A DNA stretch of 64,000 nt from Idiomarina sp. (GTDB lineage Bacteria > Pseudomonadota > Gammaproteobacteria > Enterobacterales > Alteromonadaceae): the NCBI GenBank assembly GCA_022565355.1, contig JAIUMU010000001.1, positions 248,001 through 312,000 on the forward strand, written 5' to 3'. A program made the translations under genes and the position numbers. The notes beneath the pieces are model-generated. The model had not been told where the DNA came from and made no database searches. It saw only the letters and a list, made by a program, of their open reading frames with translations. Below are positions 46,553 to 54,446 of this stretch, in pieces; position 1 is the stretch's first letter, and every line of letters starts with the position of its first letter.

Positions 46553-47314
46553 ATGAGCGATGTAATTGTGGCGTTACCGAGAGGGATTCGCCAAGCAGGA
46601 TTAGAGAAGGAATTGAGTTTAATGCAGTGGCAAGTGCATAGTGCGAACAGCCGCAACCAACTGGAAAAATTAGTTGAGCAAAAAACAGCAAAAGTTATGG
46701 TGCTTGCGGAAGATTTTTGCGGTTCAGGAACACGGGCGTTGATTAAAAAGCTACAGAAATTACATCCAGCATTACGTATTATGTTGTGGTGTGAGAAAAT
46801 AAATCACGCTTTAGATTATAAGATGAACGAACCGAGTATTTCCGGCTATTTGCTGAATGAGGCAGCGATAGAAGAGGTTAATCATGGTTGTAAGCTGATT
46901 CAACTTGGCCAAAGCTATACGCCACCAGTGCTACGAAATATTGCCAAACGATATCAAGGGCCGCTATTAAAGCATCCATTATTAAGTGCTTTAAGCCGGC
47001 GTGAGCAGCAAATTTTTCAATTTGTGTGTACTGGGATAACTGTGGCATCAATAGCAGAGCGGCTATTTATTTCTCGTAAAACGGTAAATACTTTTCGTTA
47101 CCGGCTATATCGCAAGCTACAAGTAGATAATGATGTTCAACTCACGCACTTGGCCTACAAGTATGGCCTGTTAAATCACGACATCCATAATAATCCACTG
47201 CATCAGTTAGGTTCACAGCCTAGTAGTGCCGCCAATCAAGGCAGCTATATCGCCATCGCAGATGCAAGCGCCGGAAATGCACGCACTGATAACGGCGGCG
47301 ATAAAACTAAGTAA
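46553..47314 (+). CDS. UvrY/GacA-like LuxR family regulator with a degenerate receiver domain
   Basis: 253 residues in the position of uvrY, just before uvrC. The C-terminal HTH (about 143-208) is clearly of the UvrY/GacA type: LSRREQQIF, FISRKTVNTFRYRLYRKL, then VQLTHLAYKYGL. The N-terminal 125 residues align with the GacA receiver (SGYLLNEAAIEEV ... GQSYTPPVL against its GYLTKGA ... GQRYISP), but the phosphorylation chemistry is missing: the paired acidic residues at 8-9 are Leu-Pro, the switch Lys is Asn102, and the phospho-Asp position is Glu53 (or Asp54 if aligned without a gap). A 40-residue polar tail follows the HTH. It probably acts without phosphotransfer from BarA. Whether it still drives csr small RNAs is unknown. 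Confidence 0.83.
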   Translation: MSDVIVALPRGIRQAGLEKELSLMQWQVHSANSRNQLEKLVEQKTAKVMVLAEDFCGSGTRALIKKLQKLHPALRIMLWCEKINHALDYKMNEPSISGYLLNEAAIEEVNHGCKLIQLGQSYTPPVLRNIAKRYQGPLLKHPLLSALSRREQQIFQFVCTGITVASIAERLFISRKTVNTFRYRLYRKLQVDNDVQLTHLAYKYGLLNHDIHNNPLHQLGSQPSSAANQGSYIAIADASAGNARTDNGGDKTK

Positions 47315-47487
47315 TATCCAAGCACATACAAGACAATAACTCCAAGTTTTGCTTGCAAAGCAAACAGACAAAACTGCGTGCTTCTGGTAACCTAATTGCA
47401 GTCGTGTTGTAGAACTGATGGATAGCAAATAACATGCTATGTAGTGCAACAAAATCAGACGAATTAGGTTACTAGAATTACCGGTAT

Positions 47488-49314
47488 ATGAGCGCAAAAT
47501 CAGCATTTAATTATCAAGACTTTCTCAATAATTTAACTCACCAGCCCGGCGTGTATCGCATGTTTGATGCTGCAGGCGAGGTTATTTATGTGGGTAAAGC
47601 TAAAGACCTCCGGAAACGAGTTGGCAGCTACTTTCGTACCACTGTAGATTCAGTAAAAACCCAAGCATTAGTAAAACATATTGCTCAGATGGATGTTACG
47701 GTAACCAATTCTGAAGCTGAAGCACTTATTCTCGAAAATTCCTTTATTAAAAAGCATCGGCCACGTTACAACGTGTTGCTGCGCGATGATAAATCGTATC
47801 CCTATATTTTTATATCTGCGCATGAGCATCCGCGTATTGCCTATCATCGTGGTACCCGCCGAGAAAAAGGGGAATACTTTGGACCATTTCCAAATGGCAG
47901 TGCAGTGCGTGAGAGCTTACGTTTATTACAGAAGCTATTTCCAGTGCGCCAATGTGAAGATAGCTACTATCGTGCGCGGAGTAGGCCATGCCTGCAGCAT
48001 CAATTAAAGCGATGCTTAGCACCATGTGTGGCAATTCCTAGTGATACGGAATACCAACAGCAAGTGCAATTAGCAAAACTCTTTTTGCGCGGCAAAAACC
48101 ACGAGGTAATTAATACGCTGGTAGCAAGCATGGAGAATGCGAGCGCAGCATTAGACTTTGAGAAAGCTGCGCAACTGCGAGATCAAATTGTGGCGTTGCG
48201 ACAGGTGCAAGAGAAGAACTCGGTAAGTGGCGAGCAACATGAGCTGGATGCTATTGGTTTATATCGTGAATCGGGCTTTACCTGCGTACACTTACTATCG
48301 GTACGGCAGAACTCAGTGCAAGGAAGCCGTAGTTATTATCCAAAAGTGCCGGCGCATACGTCCGATAGTGAAGTAATCGAAAGCTTTTTAGTGCAATACT
48401 ATTTAAATCAAACCCATGGCCAGCGTGCGCCAGCGGAAATTATTGTGCCCGATCAGCTAAATAATCTAGCGGAGCTTAGTGAACAGCTGAACCATGCACT
48501 TGGCGTGAAAGCAAAACTACGCCAACCGAAACGCGGTGAGCGCCGACAATACTTGGCATTAGCCACAAAAAACGCAATGAATGCAGTGCAAAGTAAGCTG
48601 GGTTTGCAATCTACCATGCAAACACGATTCCGTGCGTTATATAAATTCCTGCAGCGCGATGAACCTATACAGCGCATGGAGTGTTTCGATATTTCCCATA
48701 CCATGGGCGAACAAACCGTAGCATCATGTGTTGTGTTTGATCAGGATGGTCCGAGAAAATCAGATTATCGGCGCTTCAATATTAGTGGTATTACCGGTGG
48801 CGATGATTATGCAGCGATGGCACAAGCATTGGAACGCCGCTATAAACACGCTATCGAAAAAGAAAATGTACCAGATTTGCTATTAATTGACGGTGGTAAA
48901 GGACAGTTAACCCAAGCGGAAGATTATTTTCGTGATTGGCCGCAGCCTCCTATACTGTTAGGGGTAGCGAAAGGGGAGAGCCGCAGACCGGGCTTAGAAA
49001 CCTTGATTTTTGGCTTTACTCGGAAAACGGTGCACCTCGCGGCGGATGATCCTGCGTTACACTTAATTCAGCATATTCGTGACGAATCGCACCGATTTGC
49101 CATTACCGGCCATCGGCAACGGCGAGCAAAAGTACGAAAAACATCAACTTTGGAAGAGATTCCAGCCGTAGGCAGTAAACGCCGGCAAAATTTATTAAAG
49201 TATCTTGGTGGATTACAGCAGGTAAAAGGCGCTAGTATAGATCAATTAGCAACAGTGCCCGGAATCAGTAAAGCGCTAGCGGAAACCATTTATTACGCCT
49301 TGCGTGATGAGTAA
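47488..49314 (+). CDS. uvrC: excinuclease ABC subunit C
   Basis: UvrC makes both cuts around a DNA lesion bound by UvrB. 608 residues (E. coli 610). It has the GIY-YIG nuclease domain (PGVYRMF ... VIYVGKAKDLRKRV, about 17-45) for the 3' cut, a Cys-bearing linker (CLQHQLKRCLAPC), a UVR motif at about 205-240 for UvrB binding, an endonuclease-V/RNase-H-like domain with ECFDISH and LLIDGGKGQL for the 5' cut, and two helix-hairpin-helix motifs at the end. It lies 173 bases after the uvrY-like gene, not overlapping as in E. coli. The gap contains a small palindrome (TTTGCTT-GCA-AAGCAAA, 47348-47364). Confidence 0.97.
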   Translation: MSAKSAFNYQDFLNNLTHQPGVYRMFDAAGEVIYVGKAKDLRKRVGSYFRTTVDSVKTQALVKHIAQMDVTVTNSEAEALILENSFIKKHRPRYNVLLRDDKSYPYIFISAHEHPRIAYHRGTRREKGEYFGPFPNGSAVRESLRLLQKLFPVRQCEDSYYRARSRPCLQHQLKRCLAPCVAIPSDTEYQQQVQLAKLFLRGKNHEVINTLVASMENASAALDFEKAAQLRDQIVALRQVQEKNSVSGEQHELDAIGLYRESGFTCVHLLSVRQNSVQGSRSYYPKVPAHTSDSEVIESFLVQYYLNQTHGQRAPAEIIVPDQLNNLAELSEQLNHALGVKAKLRQPKRGERRQYLALATKNAMNAVQSKLGLQSTMQTRFRALYKFLQRDEPIQRMECFDISHTMGEQTVASCVVFDQDGPRKSDYRRFNISGITGGDDYAAMAQALERRYKHAIEKENVPDLLLIDGGKGQLTQAEDYFRDWPQPPILLGVAKGESRRPGLETLIFGFTRKTVHLAADDPALHLIQHIRDESHRFAITGHRQRRAKVRKTSTLEEIPAVGSKRRQNLLKYLGGLQQVKGASIDQLATVPGISKALAETIYYALRDE

Positions 49315-49348
49315 TTTATTTTTTGTATTTAAGTGAGAACCAATATTT

Positions 49349-49897
49349 ATGTGGAGCATTCCTAACCTTTTAACCTCATTCCGGATCCTTCTTATTCCGG
49401 TGTTTTTGGCGGTTTTCTATTTACCAATTGAGAATGCACACTTTTTTGCTGCGATTATCTTTGTAGTTGCTGCAATAACCGATGGCTTAGATGGCTATAT
49501 CGCCCGTAAATTAGAGCAGCAAACCAAGTTTGGCGCGTTCTTGGATCCTGTAGCTGATAAGATCATGGTAGCTGCAGCATTGATTGTAGTTGTGGAATTT
49601 CATCAAACATTGTGGATTACCATACCGTCACTAATGATTATTAGCCGAGAGCTGATTATTTCGGCGTTACGGGAATGGATGGCGGAAATTGGCAAACGCG
49701 ATAGTGTAGCCGTTTCTACTATTGGCAAAGTGAAAACTACTGCACAAATGATTGCGCTTACCGGTTTGCTATGGAGTGCTAATGCATTTGTTTACGTGGT
49801 AGGGGTTATGGCGCTTTATGTTGCTGCCATTCTCACCCTATGGTCGATGTATATTTACTTAACTGTTGCTTGGGCAGACCTCACAAAAGACAGCTAA
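49349..49897 (+). CDS. pgsA: CDP-diacylglycerol-glycerol-3-phosphate 3-phosphatidyltransferase
   Basis: PgsA makes phosphatidylglycerophosphate, the committed step to phosphatidylglycerol and cardiolipin, in the inner membrane. 182 residues with about five helices. The CDP-alcohol transferase signature is complete: DGLDGYIAR ... GAFLDPVADK, providing the four metal-binding Asp residues. WSIPNLLTSFRILLIP is the usual start. It follows uvrC by 34 bases and precedes tRNA-Gly, tRNA-Cys and tRNA-Leu, the same order as in E. coli. Confidence 0.97.
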   Translation: MWSIPNLLTSFRILLIPVFLAVFYLPIENAHFFAAIIFVVAAITDGLDGYIARKLEQQTKFGAFLDPVADKIMVAAALIVVVEFHQTLWITIPSLMIISRELIISALREWMAEIGKRDSVAVSTIGKVKTTAQMIALTGLLWSANAFVYVVGVMALYVAAILTLWSMYIYLTVAWADLTKDS

Positions 49898-49961
49898 TAA
49901 GCTATATTTTGGCCATTTCATTCAAAAAATAGGCAAACAGTTCAAAAATCAAAATTTCTTG

Positions 49962-49989
49962 TTGACTGAAATTATTGGATAGGTAGAAT
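49962..49989 (+). promoter_or_regulatory. sigma-70 promoter of the tRNA-Gly-Cys-Leu operon
   Basis: TTGACT (49962-49967), 16-base spacer, TAGAAT (49984-49989), the best match to consensus in the window. Transcription would begin about 35 bases before tRNA-Gly. Confidence 0.8.
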
Positions 49990-50031
49990 GCACAGCCACT
50001 GGGGCATCGCTCTGGTGAGAAATAAAGTTAA

Positions 50032-50106
50032 GCGGGAATAGCTCAGTGGTAGAGCACAACCTTGCCAAGGTTGGGGTCGCGAGTTCGAATCTCGTTTCCC
50101 GCTCCA
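50032..50106 (+). tRNA. tRNA-Gly (anticodon GCC)
   Basis: 75 bases with encoded CCA. Acceptor stem GCGGGAA/TTCCCGC, anticodon loop with GCC in CTTGCCAAG, T arm GAGTTCGAATCTC. The D loop is one base shorter than in E. coli glyV/glyW. Confidence 0.98.
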
Positions 50107-50123
50107 AACTTTATTTTAACCCA

Positions 50124-50197
50124 GGCGGGTTGGCAGAATGGCTATGCAGCGGATTGCAAATCCGTGGATCTCGGTTCGACTCCGGGACCCGCCTCCA
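50124..50197 (+). tRNA. tRNA-Cys (anticodon GCA)
   Basis: 74 bases with encoded CCA. Acceptor stem GGCGGGT/ACCCGCC, anticodon GCA in ATTGCAAAT, discriminator base T as required by CysRS. It lies 17 bases after tRNA-Gly. Confidence 0.98.
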
Positions 50198-50226
50198 GTT
50201 TTAACCTGCAATAGGTTATGTTTCAG

Positions 50227-50261
50227 ATAGCTAAGTAACAAATAGCTAAGTAACAAATAGC
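50227..50261 (+). repeat. 15-bp tandem repeat between tRNA-Cys and tRNA-Leu
   Basis: ATAGCTAAGTAACAA is repeated exactly at 50227-50241 and 50242-50256, and a third partial unit (ATAGC) follows. It is in the spacer of the tRNA precursor and has no obvious function. Confidence 0.85.
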
Positions 50262-50290
50262 AATACACTAGAAATAGTGCCTACGAATAA

Positions 50291-50377
50291 GCCCGGGTGG
50301 TGAAATTGGTAGACACAAGGGATTTAAAATCCCTCGACTTAACGGTCGTGCCGGTTCGAGTCCGGCCCCGGGCACCA
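50291..50377 (+). tRNA. tRNA-Leu (anticodon TAA)
   Basis: 87 bases with encoded CCA. Acceptor stem GCCCGGG/CCCGGGC, anticodon stem AGGGA/TCCCT with loop TTTAAAA (anticodon TAA), long variable arm (CTTAACGGTC region), T arm CGGTTCGAGTCCG. It is the last tRNA of the operon; no clear terminator hairpin follows before base 50505. Confidence 0.97.
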
Positions 50378-50505
50378 TTTCTAAGTTTTCCCAATCTTTT
50401 GTTTACACCAATACTCCTATTAATCTCCGTCAATTACGGCATCCTGATTACTAAGTAATCTAATCGTGTTTTCACTATCTTGAATATCTCCAAGCATCTT
50501 TGCGT

Positions 50506-51675
50506 CTATGTTTCCGAGTAAGCTGCCTGAGCATCGCGTTTAGCGATAATTAAGGTGTTGCGCGGGCTTTCGTGATGGGCACAAAATTGCTGTAAGTGTA
50601 CGGCGTAGTTTTGCTCTTGCAAAAATAGGGCTCGATCTAACAGTAGCCATAGTTCCAAGGGGCGCCGAAATAGCTGGCGTACGCTATCAATACCGCGAAT
50701 AAGAGCCAAGCGCTCATACGCTTCTGGTAGAAGCGCATTGATTGCCACATCGGCCGGTACAGGTAATGCCTGTTGTGCACAGGCCCAATGAATAAATGCA
50801 CTGAGTTCGCCACTAAACCAATGCTTTGGTACTGAGGGCAATGAGCGATAGGCGGCAATGCCGGTTATCTGCGCTCGATAAAGATCAAACACTAAGCGCC
50901 ATAATTGTTCGGTATCGCGCAGCTTAGCAACTCGTTTCCCACCGGTAACCTGCTCTTGTACCGCTAACTTTAATTGGGCTCGAGATAAGCGCAAAAGCGA
51001 TTGCTGGGCTTGTTGAGAAAGCGGTTGATAGTGCTCAGCTTGCTGCAAATGATAACAACAGGGCGCTATAAACAATTCTCGTTTTCCTTGGCTACTAGCC
51101 TGTAGCAAGAGTTGCCGATGCAAATCGCCGCATGCATGCAAAGCAACGATGGCAGTGTTACTAGGGAGCCAGTTGTTTGGGAGATGCATTACATTAGCAT
51201 GCAGAAATTCTTGCGCTACAGAGTGCTGGAACGCCAGTGCTTGGCCTTGTTCACACAAACTCGCTTGCCACTCTACGCTGAGTACAGGTATTTGTTGATG
51301 AACGCTAAGAATGCGCCCTAAATGGCCTTTACCTGCGCACCACTCAATCACTTGGTGTATTGGATCTTCAGCGGCATGGCATGATGCATGTTTGCTGAAT
51401 TCGGCAATGAAACCGTTAATCTGAGCAAGCTTGCGGCCTTGAATGCCATTGGTAAGCCAAAACGGGCTTTCGCGCTCTAATTTTGCTGAAGGGGTTGCTA
51501 CTGGGTTGGTAAGCTTGTTTAGCTCTGGCTCAATAAGGGCATTAACTTCTACAGCGCTTTGCGGCCAGGGCCATTCGGTTTGGGCGAAAGCCTCAAGCTG
51601 CCAAAAATCCCGATAGCGATTCAGCAGAGCATCATATTGCGCGAAAACATCGCTTAACGTTGGTGTGGGGCTCAT
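50506..51675 (-). CDS. METTL25/RRNAD1-like SAM-dependent methyltransferase
   Basis: 389 residues. A Rossmann-type methyltransferase domain (Methyltransf_32 type) occupies about 105-240: VIEWCAGKGHLGRIL is the SAM-binding motif I, and ALHACGDLHRQLLLQA followed by FIAPCCYHL is the distinctive pair of motifs shared with the eukaryotic METTL25/RRNAD1 group. The C-terminal 140 residues are helical and not recognisable. The substrate is unknown; RNA or protein histidine targets have been discussed for the eukaryotic relatives. It faces the end of the tRNA operon and follows the LysR gene by 52 bases on the same strand, possibly in one transcript. Confidence 0.82.
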   Translation of the reverse strand: MSPTPTLSDVFAQYDALLNRYRDFWQLEAFAQTEWPWPQSAVEVNALIEPELNKLTNPVATPSAKLERESPFWLTNGIQGRKLAQINGFIAEFSKHASCHAAEDPIHQVIEWCAGKGHLGRILSVHQQIPVLSVEWQASLCEQGQALAFQHSVAQEFLHANVMHLPNNWLPSNTAIVALHACGDLHRQLLLQASSQGKRELFIAPCCYHLQQAEHYQPLSQQAQQSLLRLSRAQLKLAVQEQVTGGKRVAKLRDTEQLWRLVFDLYRAQITGIAAYRSLPSVPKHWFSGELSAFIHWACAQQALPVPADVAINALLPEAYERLALIRGIDSVRQLFRRPLELWLLLDRALFLQEQNYAVHLQQFCAHHESPRNTLIIAKRDAQAAYSET

Positions 51676-51727
51676 TTTGCAGCCATATGGCGGCGCTTAC
51701 TTGCCTTTGATGTAATAGCTAAGCTCA

Positions 51728-52636
51728 TTACCGTTGTTGCTTTATTACGTGTTGTAACCAGTTCACAAGGGCTACGATGGCCATCTCACGCTGGCTTTCA
51801 CGGCGCACCGAGATATGTAATCCATGTTTACTTGCTAAGCGGAAGCCCGGCACTTCCTGTAAGCCACTATCAGTTGCCGCCCGGGCATAGAAATCAGGTA
51901 ACAACAGTAAACGGTTGGTAAATTGCCCGAGTTCCACGGCCATGCTGGTATTGTTAACGAGTTGCACTTGCTCAGGAGCTATTTTGGCATGGTACTCTTT
52001 GGTCCAGCGATCCCAATCTTTATTGGTGTTTACGGCAACGTATTTAAAATCAGCTAGGTTATCGGCGGTTGCTAATGGCGCTCCCACAGGGCGCATTAAT
52101 AGCAGTTGGCTGTTTGCTAATTTCCAATTAGAAATCGCTTTTTGTGCGGGGGCAGAGAAGGTAATTAATGCATCTAATTCCCCATGAATGAGTTCGTGGG
52201 TAAGTGGGCCTTCGTTTTGCCGGCTCAAGTATTCTGGCGCTTGCACACACTGCAATTCTAAATGAGGGTAGAGCTGATTAAATTCTGCCAGTAAAGGGCC
52301 AAGCCACCAACGTAGTAGTTCGCTACTAATGCCTAAAGTAAGTGTGCGGCGTGCTTGATCGCCATTGCGCATGGTACGTTTTACTAAGCGTTCTACTTGT
52401 CGAAAAACTTTCGATAAATCGGGGGCTAGCGCATCACCGGCGGGCGTTAGTGCATGTACCCGGTTGTCGCGTTGAATTAAGCGAATACCTAGCTGCTCTT
52501 CCAAGGTAGTAATTTGTCGGCTGATAGCTGATTGGGTTACCGCAAGCTCTGCCGCTGCAGCTTTAAAACTGCCTAAGCGAGCAACGGTTTCGAAAACACG
52601 CAACGCATTCAAAGAAGGAAAATTATTGTTTTTCAT
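51728..52636 (-). CDS. LysR family transcriptional regulator
   Basis: 302 residues from ATG 52636; GTG 52651 would add five. The N-terminal winged HTH (about 5-65) includes the helix SFKAAAAELAVTQSAISRQITTLEEQLG, followed by a LysR substrate-binding domain. It looks closest to the GcvA/AmpR-like branch (SLNALRVFETVARLGSF). It is divergent from a LysE-type exporter across 163 bases; such pairs usually mean the regulator controls the exporter in response to an amino acid. The effector cannot be named from sequence. Confidence 0.92.
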   Translation of the reverse strand: MKNNNFPSLNALRVFETVARLGSFKAAAAELAVTQSAISRQITTLEEQLGIRLIQRDNRVHALTPAGDALAPDLSKVFRQVERLVKRTMRNGDQARRTLTLGISSELLRWWLGPLLAEFNQLYPHLELQCVQAPEYLSRQNEGPLTHELIHGELDALITFSAPAQKAISNWKLANSQLLLMRPVGAPLATADNLADFKYVAVNTNKDWDRWTKEYHAKIAPEQVQLVNNTSMAVELGQFTNRLLLLPDFYARAATDSGLQEVPGFRLASKHGLHISVRRESQREMAIVALVNWLQHVIKQQR

Positions 52637-52799
52637 CGTTATTTTTCGCACTATAGGCTGTTGCTTTTACATCCTTGTGAATAGTTTGAAAATATGTAAA
52701 AGCGCGGTGAGTTTAAATCATCATAATAAATATTTCAGCTAAGCGCAAACGCACTTTTTCAGCAGTTAATCTTGTTGCAGTAATTTCATAGGAAACAGT

Positions 52800-53510
52800 A
52801 TGTTCGAAGATATTATGGCGGGGCGTTATGTAACCGAGTTTATCGCCATGGCCATTGCCCACGCAGTAGCAGTAGCAAGCCCCGGGCCAGATTTTGCGGT
52901 AGTGAGCCGCTACAGCGTTCGCCACGGTGCTCGCATCGCAACTTGGGTGAGCTTAGGTATTGGCTTGGGCATCCTTGTACATGTTACCTATTCGGTTTTG
53001 GGTTTAGCATTAATCATTCATCAAACGCCATGGCTGTATAAGCTGTTGTTGCTGGTGGCTGCCGGCTATTTCTTCTGGCTAGGGTATGGTGCATTGAGAA
53101 GCCAGCCGAATCGAGCGCAGCCGGTTGATTCAACTCAACCTGCTGAGGCACATGCCGAACAACAGAGCGAGCAACACGCCAATATTCTCTCGGGTTCGGT
53201 AATTTCGGTGCGTAGAGCCGTAGCTATCGGTTTTCTAACCAACGGTTTAAACATCAAAGCCACCATGTTTTTTCTCGCCTTATTCACTTCAATTATTTCT
53301 ACGCAAACACCTATGGCTGTAAAAGCCGGTTATGGTGTGTATTTGGCAATTGCCACTTTTGCTTGGTTCGCCACGCTTTCGTATTTACTAGGGCGAACGC
53401 GTATTCGCGATATCTTACTGAGCCATGGCTATTGGTTTGATCGCACAATGGGATTAATTTTGTGGTTCTTAGCATTCCATTTACTTTGGCAGTGGTGGTT
53501 GCAGCCCTAA
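52800..53510 (+). CDS. LysE/RhtB family amino-acid exporter
   Basis: 236 residues with about six membrane helices. Typical family features: AHAVAVASPGPDFAVVSRYSVRHG at the start (conserved PGPxF), a GYFFWLGYGALRS segment, and GFLTNGLNIKATMFFLALF in the middle. A Gln/Glu-rich insertion of about 35 residues lies in the central cytoplasmic loop. The start ATG 52800 has AGGAAA before it. Likely exports threonine, homoserine, lysine or a related amino acid, guarding against excess during growth on peptides. Probably controlled by the divergent LysR gene. Confidence 0.92.
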   Translation: MFEDIMAGRYVTEFIAMAIAHAVAVASPGPDFAVVSRYSVRHGARIATWVSLGIGLGILVHVTYSVLGLALIIHQTPWLYKLLLLVAAGYFFWLGYGALRSQPNRAQPVDSTQPAEAHAEQQSEQHANILSGSVISVRRAVAIGFLTNGLNIKATMFFLALFTSIISTQTPMAVKAGYGVYLAIATFAWFATLSYLLGRTRIRDILLSHGYWFDRTMGLILWFLAFHLLWQWWLQP

Positions 53511-53564
53511 ATCCGTTATAATCCCTGCGTTACCCGATACACTTTCTTGCTTTGAGGCTTATGA

Positions 53565-54446
53565 ATGCAGTTATTTGTAAATGATCTAACCGTAATTGAT
53601 TTCTCTTATCTGTGCCCGCAGCGCGGCATAGTAGGGGAGAGTTGGATCGTTGATATTATTTTAGATGGGTCTTTAAACGATCAATCGATGGTGCTGGATT
53701 TTGGTCGGGTTAAAAAGCAAGTGAAAGCGATTATCGACCAATCGGTTGATCACAAGTTGCTAATTCCGGCTGAACATCCGTTAACGCGTGTAACGCGGGA
53801 GCATGAGGGTACGCATTACTGGGTTGATTTTATGCGTCCCGGCAAATCGATTCATTTATATTGCCCAGCCGATGCATATGCATTTATCGATGCTGACACC
53901 ATTACCATGGAATCTACCATCGATTATTTACAAGCGGTAATTAAACGTGAACTCCCAGCGAACGTGCAAGGCTTACACCTTACCTTGCGCAGTGAAGAGA
54001 TAAACGGCGCGTTTTATCACTATACTCATGGGCTAAAAAAACACGATGGCAACTGCCAGCGTATCGCCCATGGCCATCGTTCCGCACTGCAGATCTTTAT
54101 TGATAACGAACGCAATACGGCTTTAGAGGCGCGTTGGGCTGAGCGCTGGCGGGATATCTACATCGGTACGCAGGAAGATGTTGCGGATAAAAGCGCATTA
54201 CAACTGAGCGCGGAAGCTGCGCAAGCGGTAGGTGAGGCGCATATTTGTTATTCTTACATTGCAGAGCAAGGCGTATTTGAACTGGTGCTGCCGCGCACTG
54301 AGAATGAAGTGGTGGTAACTGATACTACTGTAGAGTGCATTGCCGATTTTATTGCCACTACGATAGCCTCAGAGAACGGTACACCTGCAGCAGTAAAAGT
54401 AATTGCCTACGAAGGTGTTGGTAAAGGAGCGATTGGATATGCATAA
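53565..54446 (+). CDS. tandem-domain QueD/PTPS-like protein (6-carboxytetrahydropterin synthase family)
   Basis: 293 residues made of two QueD-like T-fold units. In the first (about 1-135) the catalytic Asp-His pair is kept (Asp62-His63 after MVLDFGRVKKQV), and LRSEE gives the pterin-binding Glu, but the zinc His of HGH is replaced (Gly24-Glu25-Ser26) and the first His is lost. In the second (about 136-293) the zinc His set (His155, His169, His171) and the nucleophile Cys164 are present, while the Asp-His pair is not found; IAYEGVG supplies a Glu. The halves therefore complement each other. QueD makes the queuosine precursor 6-carboxy-tetrahydropterin, but the activity here is uncertain. No other queuosine genes are near. 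The M23 gene overlaps its end by eight bases. Confidence 0.8.
   Translation: MQLFVNDLTVIDFSYLCPQRGIVGESWIVDIILDGSLNDQSMVLDFGRVKKQVKAIIDQSVDHKLLIPAEHPLTRVTREHEGTHYWVDFMRPGKSIHLYCPADAYAFIDADTITMESTIDYLQAVIKRELPANVQGLHLTLRSEEINGAFYHYTHGLKKHDGNCQRIAHGHRSALQIFIDNERNTALEARWAERWRDIYIGTQEDVADKSALQLSAEAAQAVGEAHICYSYIAEQGVFELVLPRTENEVVVTDTTVECIADFIATTIASENGTPAAVKVIAYEGVGKGAIGYA

Noticed and set aside
47348-47364. Palindrome TTTGCTT-GCA-AAGCAAA between the uvrY-like gene and uvrC, considered as a terminator or operator.
   Set aside because: The stem is short and A+T-rich with no T run, so it is mentioned only with uvrC.
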